Assembly: GCA_016839745.1 (NCBI GenBank)
Contig: JAEOTS010000179.1
Span: forward strand, 1 to 41,330
Direction of reading: 5' to 3'
Origin: Promethearchaeota archaeon
Lineage (GTDB): Archaea; Asgardarchaeota; Lokiarchaeia; Sigyniarchaeales; SOKP01
DNA length: 41,330 bases
Made by a program: the position numbers and the translations under genes. The stretch's first letter is position 1, and the number at the start of each line of letters is the position of its first letter. Under the pieces are notes generated by a model. That model saw nothing but the letters and a program-made list of their open reading frames with translations. It was not told the origin of the DNA and made no database searches. Shown piece by piece: positions 24,833 to 33,999 of this stretch.

Positions 24833-25453
24833 TTGCCAAGTAGACGAGGAGACGGTACTTTAGTCTTTAAGATTTGTTTTTATGGTCCTTCTCTCGGTGG
24901 TAAAACCACGGCACTAGAATGGGTTTATAATCGAGAAGGGCTTGCGAGTGGAGACATGCAACAAATTCAGGACCCTACTGGACGAACCTTGTTTTTTGAT
25001 CGAGTAGTAGCAAGAGTATCAAATGTAGTGTTTCAGGTTTACACAGTAGCAGGCCAACGTAGGCATAAATTCCAACGTCAAACGGTTTTAAAAGGCACAG
25101 ACGCCGTGATATTCACGTGGGACAGTCTAATAGATCAATGGGGCGAAAATATATGGTCTCTTAAAGAGCTCCTTAAATTTTATGGAAATAAATTAATTCC
25201 ACCTGCACCTTTCGATCCACCTGAAGTGCCAATAGTGGTGTTAGCAAACAAAAGAGATTTAGAAGATATAGTAGAGATTTCTAAGTTAAGACAAGTGCTT
25301 GATACCGCAAAACTTAACCATTGTTTAATCTATGAAACCATAGCTATTACCGGGGTTAATGTAAAGAGAGCTTTTGTCTACGCTGCTCGACAGGCTGTGT
25401 TAAATCACTATAAGAAGTTGAGCGGAAAATCAATGGATTCAGATCCATTTTAG
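24833..25453 (+). CDS. MglA-like Ras-superfamily small GTPase
   Basis: The protein has 206 residues and starts with TTG, because the next ATG would lie beyond the P-loop. It has the G1 P-loop CFYGPSLGGKTTALEW and the segment GRTLFFDRVVARV. G3 is VYTVAGQRR, where the usual Asp of DxxG is Thr as in MglA-type GTPases (LYTVPGQ). G4 is ANKRDLED and a G5-like segment is ETIAITGVNVKRAF. MglA relatives act as polarity or membrane-traffic switches with Roadblock-domain partners, and this window encodes a Roadblock protein at 10976. No lipidation motif or membrane segment is visible at either end. It converges with the phosphoesterase gene at 25474. Confidence 0.88.
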   Translation: MPSRRGDGTLVFKICFYGPSLGGKTTALEWVYNREGLASGDMQQIQDPTGRTLFFDRVVARVSNVVFQVYTVAGQRRHKFQRQTVLKGTDAVIFTWDSLIDQWGENIWSLKELLKFYGNKLIPPAPFDPPEVPIVVLANKRDLEDIVEISKLRQVLDTAKLNHCLIYETIAITGVNVKRAFVYAARQAVLNHYKKLSGKSMDSDPF

Positions 25454-25454
25454 T

Positions 25455-25472
25455 AAAAAAAATTTCTTTTTT
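25455..25472. terminator. Bidirectional A/T-run terminator between convergent genes
   Basis: The 20-base gap between the GTPase stop and the phosphoesterase stop holds eight A followed shortly by a T-rich run. It reads as a T-run on both strands and could terminate both convergent transcripts. Confidence 0.45.
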
Positions 25473-25473
25473 C

Positions 25474-26016
25474 TTATAGGTAGATAATTTCAGGCTCTAT
25501 TTTTTCATTTGAAATTCTTAGATATCCATAAGAACTAATTGTTGTTAATCGATTGTCAATAGGAGTAGTAGTTCCCGGATTAAAAAATAAAATACCATCT
25601 TGTTTTTCATTAACTGGTCTATGTGTGTGTCCAAAAATTACGATATCGTAATCAGAATTAAGTAAATCTAGTTTTTTAATCAATCTTTTTATGATAATGT
25701 TTGGACCTCCCATTCCATGAAGCATTAAGACTTTAAAATTGTAAATATTAAATTCTAATTTTTCGGGTAGAATTTGCTTTAAATTGGAATCAAAGTCCAT
25801 ATTACCTCGAACGGCGATAACTTTTTCTTTACCAAATGTGTCGATAAGTTTCTCATATACCTTAAAAGAGGTGAAATCTCCCATATGAAACACATAATCA
25901 ACATTTCTTTTCTTAAAATCATCTAACACTACTTCTGGTAGGTTGTCTGTTCTCTGGGGAACATGCGTATCAGACAATAATCCAATTAAAATTTCCTCTT
26001 TATCTGTTTGTATCAT
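25474..26016 (-). CDS. YfcE/MJ0936-type metallophosphoesterase
   Basis: The protein has 180 residues, the normal length for this compact calcineurin-like family. Metal-binding motifs appear in order: LLSDTHVP (DxH), FHMGDF (GD), RGNMD (GNxD), MLHGMGG (GH-like) and IFGHTHRP (GHTH). Members hydrolyse phosphodiesters in vitro using two metal ions. The physiological substrate is generally unknown, so the call is limited to phosphodiesterase. It is transcribed convergently with the GTPase gene and lies 48 bases downstream of the gene at 26065-26991 on the same strand. Confidence 0.92.
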   Translation of the reverse strand: MIQTDKEEILIGLLSDTHVPQRTDNLPEVVLDDFKKRNVDYVFHMGDFTSFKVYEKLIDTFGKEKVIAVRGNMDFDSNLKQILPEKLEFNIYNFKVLMLHGMGGPNIIIKRLIKKLDLLNSDYDIVIFGHTHRPVNEKQDGILFFNPGTTTPIDNRLTTISSYGYLRISNEKIEPEIIYL

Positions 26017-26064
26017 TCAGTTAACCTATGGAAATTAAATTAAGTCAATTAATTATATGTAAAT

Positions 26065-26991
26065 TTATTCCTCTTGACTATCCTGTTTTCTCATCCTAAA
26101 TTTAACGACTTTAAGCGCAAAATTTACTACTTCTTCGACATTTTTCCATCTTTCTTCGTCAAGTTTCTCTTTCATCCAATAATATAGATCTTGTTCAATT
26201 GGAACTGTTATGTATATAGGTTGCGATAACTGTGCTTCTTGAGAATGGGCTTTATTCATAAGCCAAGATATTATGTTAGCTATCAATTTAAAGTTATCCG
26301 CAGCGTGAATACCATATAAAGCGTGAAAGCCAGAAAAGAGTGACAAGTTTCCAATAGCTACGATTTTTCCCATTCCATAATGACCAATGGCGATTATAGG
26401 TGCATTTTCTACGGGTTCGTCAATCCAATCCTCTCCGTCAAAAATTTTATGCCAAGCTGATTCTTCAGAGGAGACTCCTATAGCAACTACATCGATATCT
26501 TCGGTTTCTACTGATTTATCGATCTCTATGGTGCATCCATTAGAGTGAATAATTTGGGTGATATCTCGCGTAATAAAATGTGTTTTAAAATCCTTAATTA
26601 TTGGACGAGAAATGTCCTTTGAATAATTTTCATTGTCAAAAAGCTGATCAGGATTGAATTTAATACCAAAAATTCTAGTCAGGTCATTTAAATTATTTTT
26701 ATTTTTGATTTCTCCTCCCTTATCGTTTACAATTAAAAGAGATCCCCCATCTTTAACGTATCTGGTTAAATATTCAATTTCTTCAGAACTTAAATGAGAA
26801 TCAGCAATTGGAACCCCGATTATAAACACATTGTAATCTGATAATTTTTCGTAAGTAATTCCTGCTTCAATTTTTCCCAACTTTAAATCTGAATTAAATA
26901 GATATTCTATAAAATCATTAAAGCCCGGATCCTCAATAGTTAATTTATTCTGGTGAGAATAATCAAACCCAATATTAAATTCAGTCTTCAT
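26065..26991 (-). CDS. GATase/GIFT-like (DUF4350-type) protein with C-terminal RHH-like segment
   Basis: The protein has 308 residues. Residues about 45-240 have a class-I glutamine amidotransferase-like (flavodoxin-type) pattern: YNVFIIGVPIADSHL, IEYLTRYVKDGGSLLIVND, then an AIGHYGMGKIVAIGNLSLF segment. This is the layout of DUF4350 and of the GIFT domain known from IFT52 and GldG. No nucleophilic Cys elbow is visible, so it is likely a binding domain. Residues about 258-297 (IYITVPIEQDLYYWM, then NVEEVVNFALKV) look like a ribbon-helix-helix unit with strand, helix, turn and helix. The combination is unusual, and the RHH assignment is tentative. Confidence 0.55.
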   Translation of the reverse strand: MKTEFNIGFDYSHQNKLTIEDPGFNDFIEYLFNSDLKLGKIEAGITYEKLSDYNVFIIGVPIADSHLSSEEIEYLTRYVKDGGSLLIVNDKGGEIKNKNNLNDLTRIFGIKFNPDQLFDNENYSKDISRPIIKDFKTHFITRDITQIIHSNGCTIEIDKSVETEDIDVVAIGVSSEESAWHKIFDGEDWIDEPVENAPIIAIGHYGMGKIVAIGNLSLFSGFHALYGIHAADNFKLIANIISWLMNKAHSQEAQLSQPIYITVPIEQDLYYWMKEKLDEERWKNVEEVVNFALKVVKFRMRKQDSQEE

Positions 26992-27063
26992 AAGTCAAAA
27001 TCCTTGAGATGAATAACGATTAATATATGATATTATTTTATTAGATTAAAAATTATTTCAATT

Positions 27064-27423
27064 ATGCGAAAAAAAAATTATAAAGATGTTGAGAATAAAC
27101 CCGCAGTATTAAGCGATGGTACTCCGGTTAAAAACGTTTACGTAAGATGGTTAATTGATAATGAGCATGATGGAGCTAAAAATTTTGCTATGAGACGATT
27201 TGAAATTAAGCCTAAAACTGAAGTACCTCTTCATAATCACCCACAGGACCATGAAATTTATATATTAAACGGTGAGGGTAAGTTTTACAACGATTCTGGA
27301 ATGGAAGAAATCGTTGAAAATGGGGATGTAATTTATATTTCCCCAAATGAGAAGCATGGAATAAAAAATATTGGGATTTCTGATTTTATCTTTTTATGTT
27401 CAGTACCATATCTTAATGAATAG
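27064..27423 (+). CDS. Single-domain cupin protein
   Basis: The protein has 119 residues. Cupin motif 1 is seen in PLHNHPQDHEIYILNGEGKF (G(X)5HXH(X)3-4E(X)6G-like, with His, His and Glu ligands) and motif 2 in GDVIYISPNEKHGIKN (His ligand). A metal-binding beta-barrel is therefore likely. Single-domain cupins of this size serve as sugar isomerases, dioxygenases or ligand sensors, and nothing in the context decides between these. It is divergent from the GIFT-like gene and convergent with gyrA. Confidence 0.88.
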   Translation: MRKKNYKDVENKPAVLSDGTPVKNVYVRWLIDNEHDGAKNFAMRRFEIKPKTEVPLHNHPQDHEIYILNGEGKFYNDSGMEEIVENGDVIYISPNEKHGIKNIGISDFIFLCSVPYLNE

Positions 27424-27446
27424 AATTCTAATAAGATTAAAATAAT

Positions 27447-29918
27447 TTAATTTTCTTCCTTGTTTTCTTCACTTTCTTCTTCATTATCTTCGATTTGTGT
27501 TGCACACTTACCAATTGCAACAACTGAATCATTAGCATAAAGTTTAATGACCCTAACTCCCTTAGCTTTTCTATGAGTAATTCTTATCGAGTCTACAGGC
27601 ACCCTTATGACTTGCCCTTGCTCTGTGCCTATCAAAATATCCATAAGTTTTGCAATTTTTATTGCAATAACTTTATCTTTTTTTATGGGATCTAAAGTTA
27701 TATTTTTTACACCCTTTGCCCCACGCCCCGTTTTTCTATATTCCTTGAGGTAGGTTCTTTGTCCATAACCCCCTTCGGTCAGGGTTAAAATTATATTATC
27801 GTCAGTAACGAGTAAACTATCAATTACTTCGTCTCCTTCCCTTAACTCGGCTCCTTTCACACCTAGTGATGTTCTCCCTAATTCTCGCAATTCTGATTCA
27901 TCGAACCGGACTGCATAACCCAGTTTAGTTGCGATAAAAATGTCTTGGAGTTCGTTTGAAAGTCTTTTGACGCTAATTAATTCGTCACCCGGTCGTATCC
28001 GCTGAGCTTTAACACCCGTACCTCTGAATTTAGCGAATAATCTTAAAGGACACTTCTTAATGATTCCATTTTTCGTAGTCATAATAAGCATTTCGTTTGT
28101 GTTAAAGTTATGAATAGGAATCATCTCGGATATTCTTTCTCCAGCTTGTAGTGGAATTAAATTAATTATAGGTTTTCCCCTCGCAGTGCGTTGCTGTGCT
28201 GGGATTTCAAAACATTTTATCGAATAAACTCGACCTTTAGATGTGAAATTTAGGATTGTGTCGTGAGTAGAACAAACAAAAAGATCGTCAATAATATCCT
28301 CTTCGCGAATTGTCATTCCTTTTTTTCCACGTCCGCCCCGTCCTTGGGCGCGATAGTCTCCCACTGAGATTCTTTTAATGTACTGATTTTTAGTAAAAAT
28401 TACCATTGTAGGTTCGTTTTTAACTAAATCTTGCCTTACTATTTCTTTTTGTTCTACAATTTCTATTTTTGTTTTTCTGCCATCCCCGTATTTCTTGCTT
28501 AATTCTGTTAATTCCTGTTTAATGATATCTAATCGAATCTTTTTGCTTTTCAAAATCTTTTCTAAATCTTTTATACTTTCATTCAGAGATTGTTCTTCAT
28601 CAACTAATTTCTGTTGTTCTAAATTAGTCAATCGTGAAAGCGGCATACTTAATATTGCTTGGACTTGAATATCACTTAAGCTATAAGCCTTTTTTAACTT
28701 CTCCCTAGCATCGTTCGTGTCTTTAGCGCTTTTAATAATTTTTACGACGTCATCTATGTTATTTAAAGCGATTAAAAGACCCTCAACTTTATGGAGTCTC
28801 GCTTTAGCTTTCTTAAGGTAAAATTGAGTCCGTTTATAAATAATCTTAAGACGGTGTTCTATAAATTCATCGATCAATTCTTTTAAAGTAAGAATCTTCG
28901 GTTGTTTACCTTCATTGATTAAAACCAAATTGTTTATGCTAATGGTCGTTTGAAGCCTTGTTCTTTTAAATAAGATATTTTTAATTATAGCAGGTTGGGC
29001 GTTTTTAGTTAAATCTATTACAACTCGCATTCCATTCCTATCTGACTCGTCTCTCAAATCTCGAATATCTTTAAGGACTCCATCTTTTATCAGTTTGGCA
29101 ATAGATTCTACAAGAACAGTTTTATTCACTAAATATGGAATCTCAGTGATAATTAAGCTGTTTTTATTCCCTTTGGGTTCAAGTTCAACAGTTCCTCTTA
29201 AAGTTAGACTTCCCGAACCCGTTGTATAAGCAGTATAAATACCATTTGTATCAGTAATAGTTCCTCCTGTTGGAAAATCTGGTCCTTTTATTATTCCCAT
29301 AAGTTCTTCTACGGATATCTCAGGATCATCTACCGTAGCCATAATTCCATTACAGATTTCAATTAAATTATGAGGAGGCATTGAAGTAGCCATACCTACA
29401 GCGATTCCTTTTGTACCGTTAATTAACATATTTGGCAATTTAGCAGGTAAAAATATTGGCTCTTGTAAACTCTCATCAAAATTTGGTTGAAAATCTACTG
29501 TTTCATTATCCAAATCTTCAATCAGTTCGTTAGCGATTTGCGCTAACCTCGCTTCGGTATATCGCATAGCAGCGGGAAGGTCTCCGTCAATCGATCCGAA
29601 ATTTCCTTGAGGATGTATTAAAGGATATCTCAAAGAGAAGTCTTGTGCCATACGAACTAAACTGTTATATACTGCGGCGTCTCCATGAGGATGATATTTA
29701 CCCATAGTTTCTCCTACAATCCTCGCAGATTTCACATGAGGCCGATTGTAGAAGTAGGTATTATCCGCCATTGCGTAAATTATTCTCCGATGGACTGGTT
29801 TGAGTCCGTCTCTCACGTCGGGAATTGCGCGACCAATAACAACGGACATAGCGTAATCTATGTAGCTACTTTTCATTTCGTCTTTTAATTCAATATCTTG
29901 AATATTTTCTGAAGTCAT
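27447..29918 (-). CDS. gyrA: DNA gyrase subunit A
   Basis: The protein has 823 residues from the ATG at 29918, which has GGGTGT upstream; an in-frame TTG lies four codons before it. The N-terminal breakage-reunion domain has DGLKPVHRRIIYAM, ARIVGETMGKYHPHGD and AAMRYTEARL, whose Tyr120 is the DNA-cleaving residue (E. coli Tyr122). Near residue 524 is QGRGGRG, a match to the GyrA-box, so it is gyrase and not topoisomerase IV. Six blade-like repeats follow, and the last 15 residues are strongly acidic. With GyrB it introduces negative supercoils using ATP. Bacterial-type gyrase in archaea is generally attributed to transfer from bacteria. It lies 43 bases downstream of gyrB. Confidence 0.95.
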   Translation of the reverse strand: MTSENIQDIELKDEMKSSYIDYAMSVVIGRAIPDVRDGLKPVHRRIIYAMADNTYFYNRPHVKSARIVGETMGKYHPHGDAAVYNSLVRMAQDFSLRYPLIHPQGNFGSIDGDLPAAMRYTEARLAQIANELIEDLDNETVDFQPNFDESLQEPIFLPAKLPNMLINGTKGIAVGMATSMPPHNLIEICNGIMATVDDPEISVEELMGIIKGPDFPTGGTITDTNGIYTAYTTGSGSLTLRGTVELEPKGNKNSLIITEIPYLVNKTVLVESIAKLIKDGVLKDIRDLRDESDRNGMRVVIDLTKNAQPAIIKNILFKRTRLQTTISINNLVLINEGKQPKILTLKELIDEFIEHRLKIIYKRTQFYLKKAKARLHKVEGLLIALNNIDDVVKIIKSAKDTNDAREKLKKAYSLSDIQVQAILSMPLSRLTNLEQQKLVDEEQSLNESIKDLEKILKSKKIRLDIIKQELTELSKKYGDGRKTKIEIVEQKEIVRQDLVKNEPTMVIFTKNQYIKRISVGDYRAQGRGGRGKKGMTIREEDIIDDLFVCSTHDTILNFTSKGRVYSIKCFEIPAQQRTARGKPIINLIPLQAGERISEMIPIHNFNTNEMLIMTTKNGIIKKCPLRLFAKFRGTGVKAQRIRPGDELISVKRLSNELQDIFIATKLGYAVRFDESELRELGRTSLGVKGAELREGDEVIDSLLVTDDNIILTLTEGGYGQRTYLKEYRKTGRGAKGVKNITLDPIKKDKVIAIKIAKLMDILIGTEQGQVIRVPVDSIRITHRKAKGVRVIKLYANDSVVAIGKCATQIEDNEEESEENKEEN

Positions 29919-29961
29919 TTTTACACCCAAATTTTGTTAATAAAAAATTCAAATTTAAAGA

Positions 29962-32001
29962 TCAAATATCTAACACTTTAACTTCATCAAAATTAGAAAA
30001 AATGTATTTTTTCCGGGATAATACTTCTTTGCCCATCAATTTAGTAAAAATTAAATCATTTTCAATATAATCCTCGTATGTAATCTTCTTTAAAACTCTG
30101 GTTTCTCGATTCATTGTTGTTTGGAAAAGCTCTTCGGGGTTCATCTCACCCAAACCCTTATACCTTTGGATCTTTATTGAGCTAGTATCTTTCAATTTGT
30201 GTTTTGATTTTATTTCTTCCATAAATGTATCTCTTTCATTATCTGAATATACATAGTTCTTCGAAGTTTTATATGAAACTTTATAGAGTGGTGGCACAGC
30301 TAAATAAAGAAATCCCCCATCTATTAAAGCTCGTAAGTGCCTGAAGAAAAATGTAAGCAAAAGCGTTTCGATATGTTTTCCATCGATATCTGCGTCACAC
30401 ATTATTATAGTCTTATGATATCTTAACTTACTTAAATCAAAATCCTTCTCAGATTCATCAGATTCCTCGCTTTCCCCATTTTCTCCATTTTCTTTTTCAG
30501 TACCATTTACTTCGTTATATTCTTGAATTCCAACACCAAGTGCTTTAATTATAGAGATGATTTCATTGTTTTGTAATATTTTATCCATTCGCGCTTTTTC
30601 TACATTTAATACTTTACCCCTTAGAGGCAATATCGCCTGATAAGCTCTATCTCTTCCTTGTTTTGCTGATCCTCCTGCAGAATTTCCTTCGACTATAAAA
30701 ATTTCACACTCTTTTGGATCGTTAGAAGAACAATCGGCTAATTTTCCGGGCATTCTGGCGCTGTCTAAGACAGATTTTCTGCGAATTAACAACCGAGCCT
30801 TTTGAGCCGCTTCTCTTGCTAATTTAGCGTTAATTGTTTTTAAAACTATTTTTTTCGCTCTTTCAGGGTGCTCTTCTAAATATTGAGTCAATCTATCAGT
30901 TACGATCTGGCTTATAATTTGTCTAACTTCCGGGTTTCCTAGTTTAATTTTGGTTTGACTTTCAAATTGCGGATCGGGCAATTTAACCGAAATAACAGCG
31001 GATAAACCCTCTCTAGTATCAGCACCACTTAGAACGTGTTCTTTATACTTCTTATCCATGAACTTTTCAATATATGAATTAAATGTTCTTGTAAGAGCAG
31101 ATTTAAATCCTGTAAGGTGAACGCCTCCCTCTACGGTATTAATCGTGTTAGCATAAGTAAGAATATTAGATTGATAGGTGGTATTATACTGCATTGCTAG
31201 ATCGCAGTAAATTACTGAACCATTTTCGTCTTCGGCTGAATCACTAATATATATAACATCATTATGGAGAGGTTGTTTATCTTTATTTAAATACGAAATA
31301 AATTCTTTAATTCCTCCCTCATAGAAAAATTCTTCTTTTTCGTCTTTTATTTTGTCATGAAGCTCAAACCGTGCTTGAGGTGTAAGAAAGGCTAGTTCTC
31401 GCATTCTGTTGGTAATTGACGAAGGATTATAGATTACTTCATTTTTATCAAATTCAAAAATCTCGTCATCTGGATAGAAAGAAATTTTGGTATAAGAGCT
31501 ATTATTTTTAATTTCAGCTATCTCTGGTTCTGTTTCTTTCTTACCTTTGGAAAATCTCTGTTTGTAGAGTTGTCCATCCCTACAAATTTCAACATCCATC
31601 CATTCTGTTAGCGCGTTAACAACAGAAAGCCCAACCCCATGTAATCCTCCGGAAATTTTATAACTTTTATTATCAAACTTACCTCCAGAATGTAAATGTT
31701 CCATAATTACTTCAAGGGCAGGTTTATTATATTCGGGATGGATATCAATAGGAATACCACGTCCATTATCGTAGATTAGTACAGAATTATCTTTAAAAAG
31801 AGTAACCTTGATTTCATTGGCATATCCGCCAATAGCTTCATCAACAGCATTATCAAGGACTTCATAAATAAGATGATGGAGCCCTTTTTTACCTTGATCC
31901 CCAATATACATTGCGGGGCGTTTACGTACTCCATCTAATCCTTTCAGAACCTTGATGTCATCTGCGTCATAAGAGTCTTGATTAGGATTATTATTAGGCA
32001 T
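29962..32001 (-). CDS. gyrB: DNA gyrase subunit B
   Basis: The protein has 679 residues. GHKL ATPase motifs: YEVLDNAVDEAIGG, DNGRGIP and GGLHGVG. The transducer carries the QTKIKLGN segment. The TOPRIM region has FIVEGNSAGGSAKQGRDR, LPLRGKVLNVEKA and MCDADIDGKHI (the metal-binding DxD), and YKGLGEMNPEELF follows. All are typical of bacterial GyrB. Between the EYN segment and SKLRYH there is an acidic insert of about 22 residues rich in Glu, Ser and Gly (about 496-517). It is absent from E. coli GyrB, where that linker is very short. It forms an operon with gyrA. Confidence 0.95.
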   Translation of the reverse strand: MPNNNPNQDSYDADDIKVLKGLDGVRKRPAMYIGDQGKKGLHHLIYEVLDNAVDEAIGGYANEIKVTLFKDNSVLIYDNGRGIPIDIHPEYNKPALEVIMEHLHSGGKFDNKSYKISGGLHGVGLSVVNALTEWMDVEICRDGQLYKQRFSKGKKETEPEIAEIKNNSSYTKISFYPDDEIFEFDKNEVIYNPSSITNRMRELAFLTPQARFELHDKIKDEKEEFFYEGGIKEFISYLNKDKQPLHNDVIYISDSAEDENGSVIYCDLAMQYNTTYQSNILTYANTINTVEGGVHLTGFKSALTRTFNSYIEKFMDKKYKEHVLSGADTREGLSAVISVKLPDPQFESQTKIKLGNPEVRQIISQIVTDRLTQYLEEHPERAKKIVLKTINAKLAREAAQKARLLIRRKSVLDSARMPGKLADCSSNDPKECEIFIVEGNSAGGSAKQGRDRAYQAILPLRGKVLNVEKARMDKILQNNEIISIIKALGVGIQEYNEVNGTEKENGENGESEESDESEKDFDLSKLRYHKTIIMCDADIDGKHIETLLLTFFFRHLRALIDGGFLYLAVPPLYKVSYKTSKNYVYSDNERDTFMEEIKSKHKLKDTSSIKIQRYKGLGEMNPEELFQTTMNRETRVLKKITYEDYIENDLIFTKLMGKEVLSRKKYIFSNFDEVKVLDI

Positions 32002-32285
32002 AGAAATCTAATCTTCTTATATGTTTTGTAAAGGTAAATTTATCAAATATGGTTGAAACTGGCGTGATAATTTAACAATTTACATATAATGTAAGGTATT
32101 GCGCAATTATAAATGTTAGCACATTTTTTTCACGCTTAAAATTAATAACTAGTAAAATCTTAGAACAGAATTCTCGAATTCTTTTTAATTTTCTTTTCAA
32201 TAATCAATAGATGCCTGAACTTCTTAGCATTTTAATTATAAAGCTTTCTATTGCTCGTGTTTTTACTTTAGAAATTAGGAATGGA

Positions 32286-33149
32286 TTATTCGTTTTTTCT
32301 GATTTCTTTTGCAATTTTTATGATTTCCATCAATTGCTGATTTACATCGTGAGTACGGATTATATGTGCTCCTTTATATATTGCTATTGCTGTCGCTGAG
32401 AGAGATCCATTTAGCCTTTTTTCCGGTTCTTTGATATTTAATAAAGCTCCTATAAATGATTTTCTGGAAATTGCGACTAATATTGGCTTATTAAGAGATC
32501 GAAGTTCATTTAAATTTCCAATTATTTTCAAATCAAATTCAGGGGTTTTTTTTTCTACCCACCTTCCAATTCCGGGATCTAAAATTATTTTTTTTCCGTC
32601 GTAACCTTTACGTTCCAAGAGTTCAATTGTTTTTTCAAATTCCTGGATAATTTCAGCGGTTGTTAATAAATCTCCTGGAACCTCCTTTGAAGCCATCAAT
32701 ATTATTGGTAGTTTATTTTCTGTAACAAAATCACCTAAGGAAGGATCAGTTTTTAAGCAACTTACATCGTTAATGATGATTTTTTTCTTGAATTTAGCTG
32801 AGATTTCTAACGACCTTTCAGCAACTCTTCTATATTGAGTATCAATTGACAATATAATATTATCCGGGATAATTTTACATACAATGTTCATCGCTGTTTC
32901 CATTCGATTAATTTCTTCCTCAATAGTTATCTTCTCCGACCAAGGAGCAGTTGATCTAGCACCAAGATCCAATATTACGGCACCATTTTCAATCATACTC
33001 TTGGTCGCAAATTCTATTTTTTTTTTATTATCATACACAGAACCTTTATAGAAAGACTCGGGACTTAAATTTAATACTCCCATAATGATAGTAGGATAAT
33101 TATCGCCAATTTCTAAGAAATTGAAAAACTTTGCATATATTTCATTCAT
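32286..33149 (-). CDS. folP: Dihydropteroate synthase (archaeal, probably tetrahydromethanopterin/folate pathway)
   Basis: The protein has 287 residues from the ATG at 33149; a TTG two codons upstream is also in frame. The TIM-barrel motifs are all present: MGVLNLSPESFYKGS, LDLGARSTAPW, LSIDTQ, INDVSCL, DPGIGRW, ISRKSFIG and THDVNQ. The enzyme joins a pterin pyrophosphate to an aminobenzoate-type acceptor. In archaea the product may feed tetrahydromethanopterin or folate. DPGIGRW departs from the usual DPGIGFGK, so substrate preference could differ. It is divergent from cofE, whose product makes another archaeal coenzyme. Confidence 0.88.
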   Translation of the reverse strand: MNEIYAKFFNFLEIGDNYPTIIMGVLNLSPESFYKGSVYDNKKKIEFATKSMIENGAVILDLGARSTAPWSEKITIEEEINRMETAMNIVCKIIPDNIILSIDTQYRRVAERSLEISAKFKKKIIINDVSCLKTDPSLGDFVTENKLPIILMASKEVPGDLLTTAEIIQEFEKTIELLERKGYDGKKIILDPGIGRWVEKKTPEFDLKIIGNLNELRSLNKPILVAISRKSFIGALLNIKEPEKRLNGSLSATAIAIYKGAHIIRTHDVNQQLMEIIKIAKEIRKNE

Positions 33150-33204
33150 GATCAACGATATTTTAAAAAAAGTATATCAAATAAGTTTAATTCTTTCTAG
33201 TATA

Positions 33205-33999
33205 ATGGAGCTATTTGCACTGAAACTTCCTTTGATTAAAAAAGGAGACCCCCTCCTTGATATAACTATCTCAGAATTAGATAAGCAAGGAAAATCGCTA
33301 AAAGAAGGAGATATTGTCGTTATAGCTGAAAAAGTCGTTGCAACCTCTCAAGGAAGAGTAGTAAGTTTATCTGATGTAAAAGAAATTTCTCTAAAGGCAA
33401 AAGATTTATCAAAGCTTTACGATATGGATGAAAGATACGTAGAACTTATATTGAGGGAAGCAACAATGATTTTAGGGGGGATGACTCATGTAATATTGGC
33501 AAAAGTCAACGATTTCTTAATTGCTAATGCTGGAATAGATCAATCTAATGCTGGACCCAATAAGGTGGTATTACTCCCTAGTAACCTAAAGAAAGTAGTT
33601 TGGGAATATCGCGATATCCTTAAAAAAAAATATTGTCTAAGAGATCTTGGTCTGATAATTGCTGATTCAAGAGTTCAACCTTTAAGGAAGGGTACGATTG
33701 GAATTGCAATCGCAACAGCCGGATTTGAACCAATTGAAGATTTAATTGGACAACCTGATCTATTCAATAGGCCTATGGAAATCACAACGAGGGCTATAGC
33801 AGACGATTTAGCCAGTGCTGCGCAATTTTTATTAAGTGAGACAGATCAAAGAACTCCTGTAGTGATTATAAGAGGAAGTAACATTGAATTCACAGATAAC
33901 CCCCTCTCAACTCCAGAAATGGAAGCTGAGAAATGTCTTTACATGAATATATTTTCCAAATACTTACAAAGTTTGGAAAATAAAAAAAACCTACCTTAA
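33205..33999 (+). CDS. cofE: Coenzyme F420-0:L-glutamate ligase
   Basis: The protein has 264 residues from the ATG at 33205. The frame is open further upstream, but an earlier start would overlap the divergent synthase gene, and family members begin near this Met. The CofE signatures are GDIVVIAEKVVATSQGRVV, NAGIDQSNAGP, LGLIIADSRVQPLRKGTIGIAIATAGF and DDLASAAQFLLSE. CofE adds gamma-linked glutamates to F420-0 with GTP and divalent metals. Its presence implies that the organism uses the deazaflavin F420. The nearby flavoproteins are not shown to use it. Confidence 0.94.
   Translation: MELFALKLPLIKKGDPLLDITISELDKQGKSLKEGDIVVIAEKVVATSQGRVVSLSDVKEISLKAKDLSKLYDMDERYVELILREATMILGGMTHVILAKVNDFLIANAGIDQSNAGPNKVVLLPSNLKKVVWEYRDILKKKYCLRDLGLIIADSRVQPLRKGTIGIAIATAGFEPIEDLIGQPDLFNRPMEITTRAIADDLASAAQFLLSETDQRTPVVIIRGSNIEFTDNPLSTPEMEAEKCLYMNIFSKYLQSLENKKNLP

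Noticed and set aside
32167..32186. Inverted repeat AGAATT-CTCG-AATTCT followed by five T on the + strand
   Set aside because: It looks like an intrinsic terminator, but no + strand gene ends before it; probably chance in A/T-rich DNA.
32211..32399. 62-codon + strand ORF overlapping the dihydropteroate synthase gene
   Set aside because: It is mostly antisense to a well-conserved enzyme, so it is a shadow frame.
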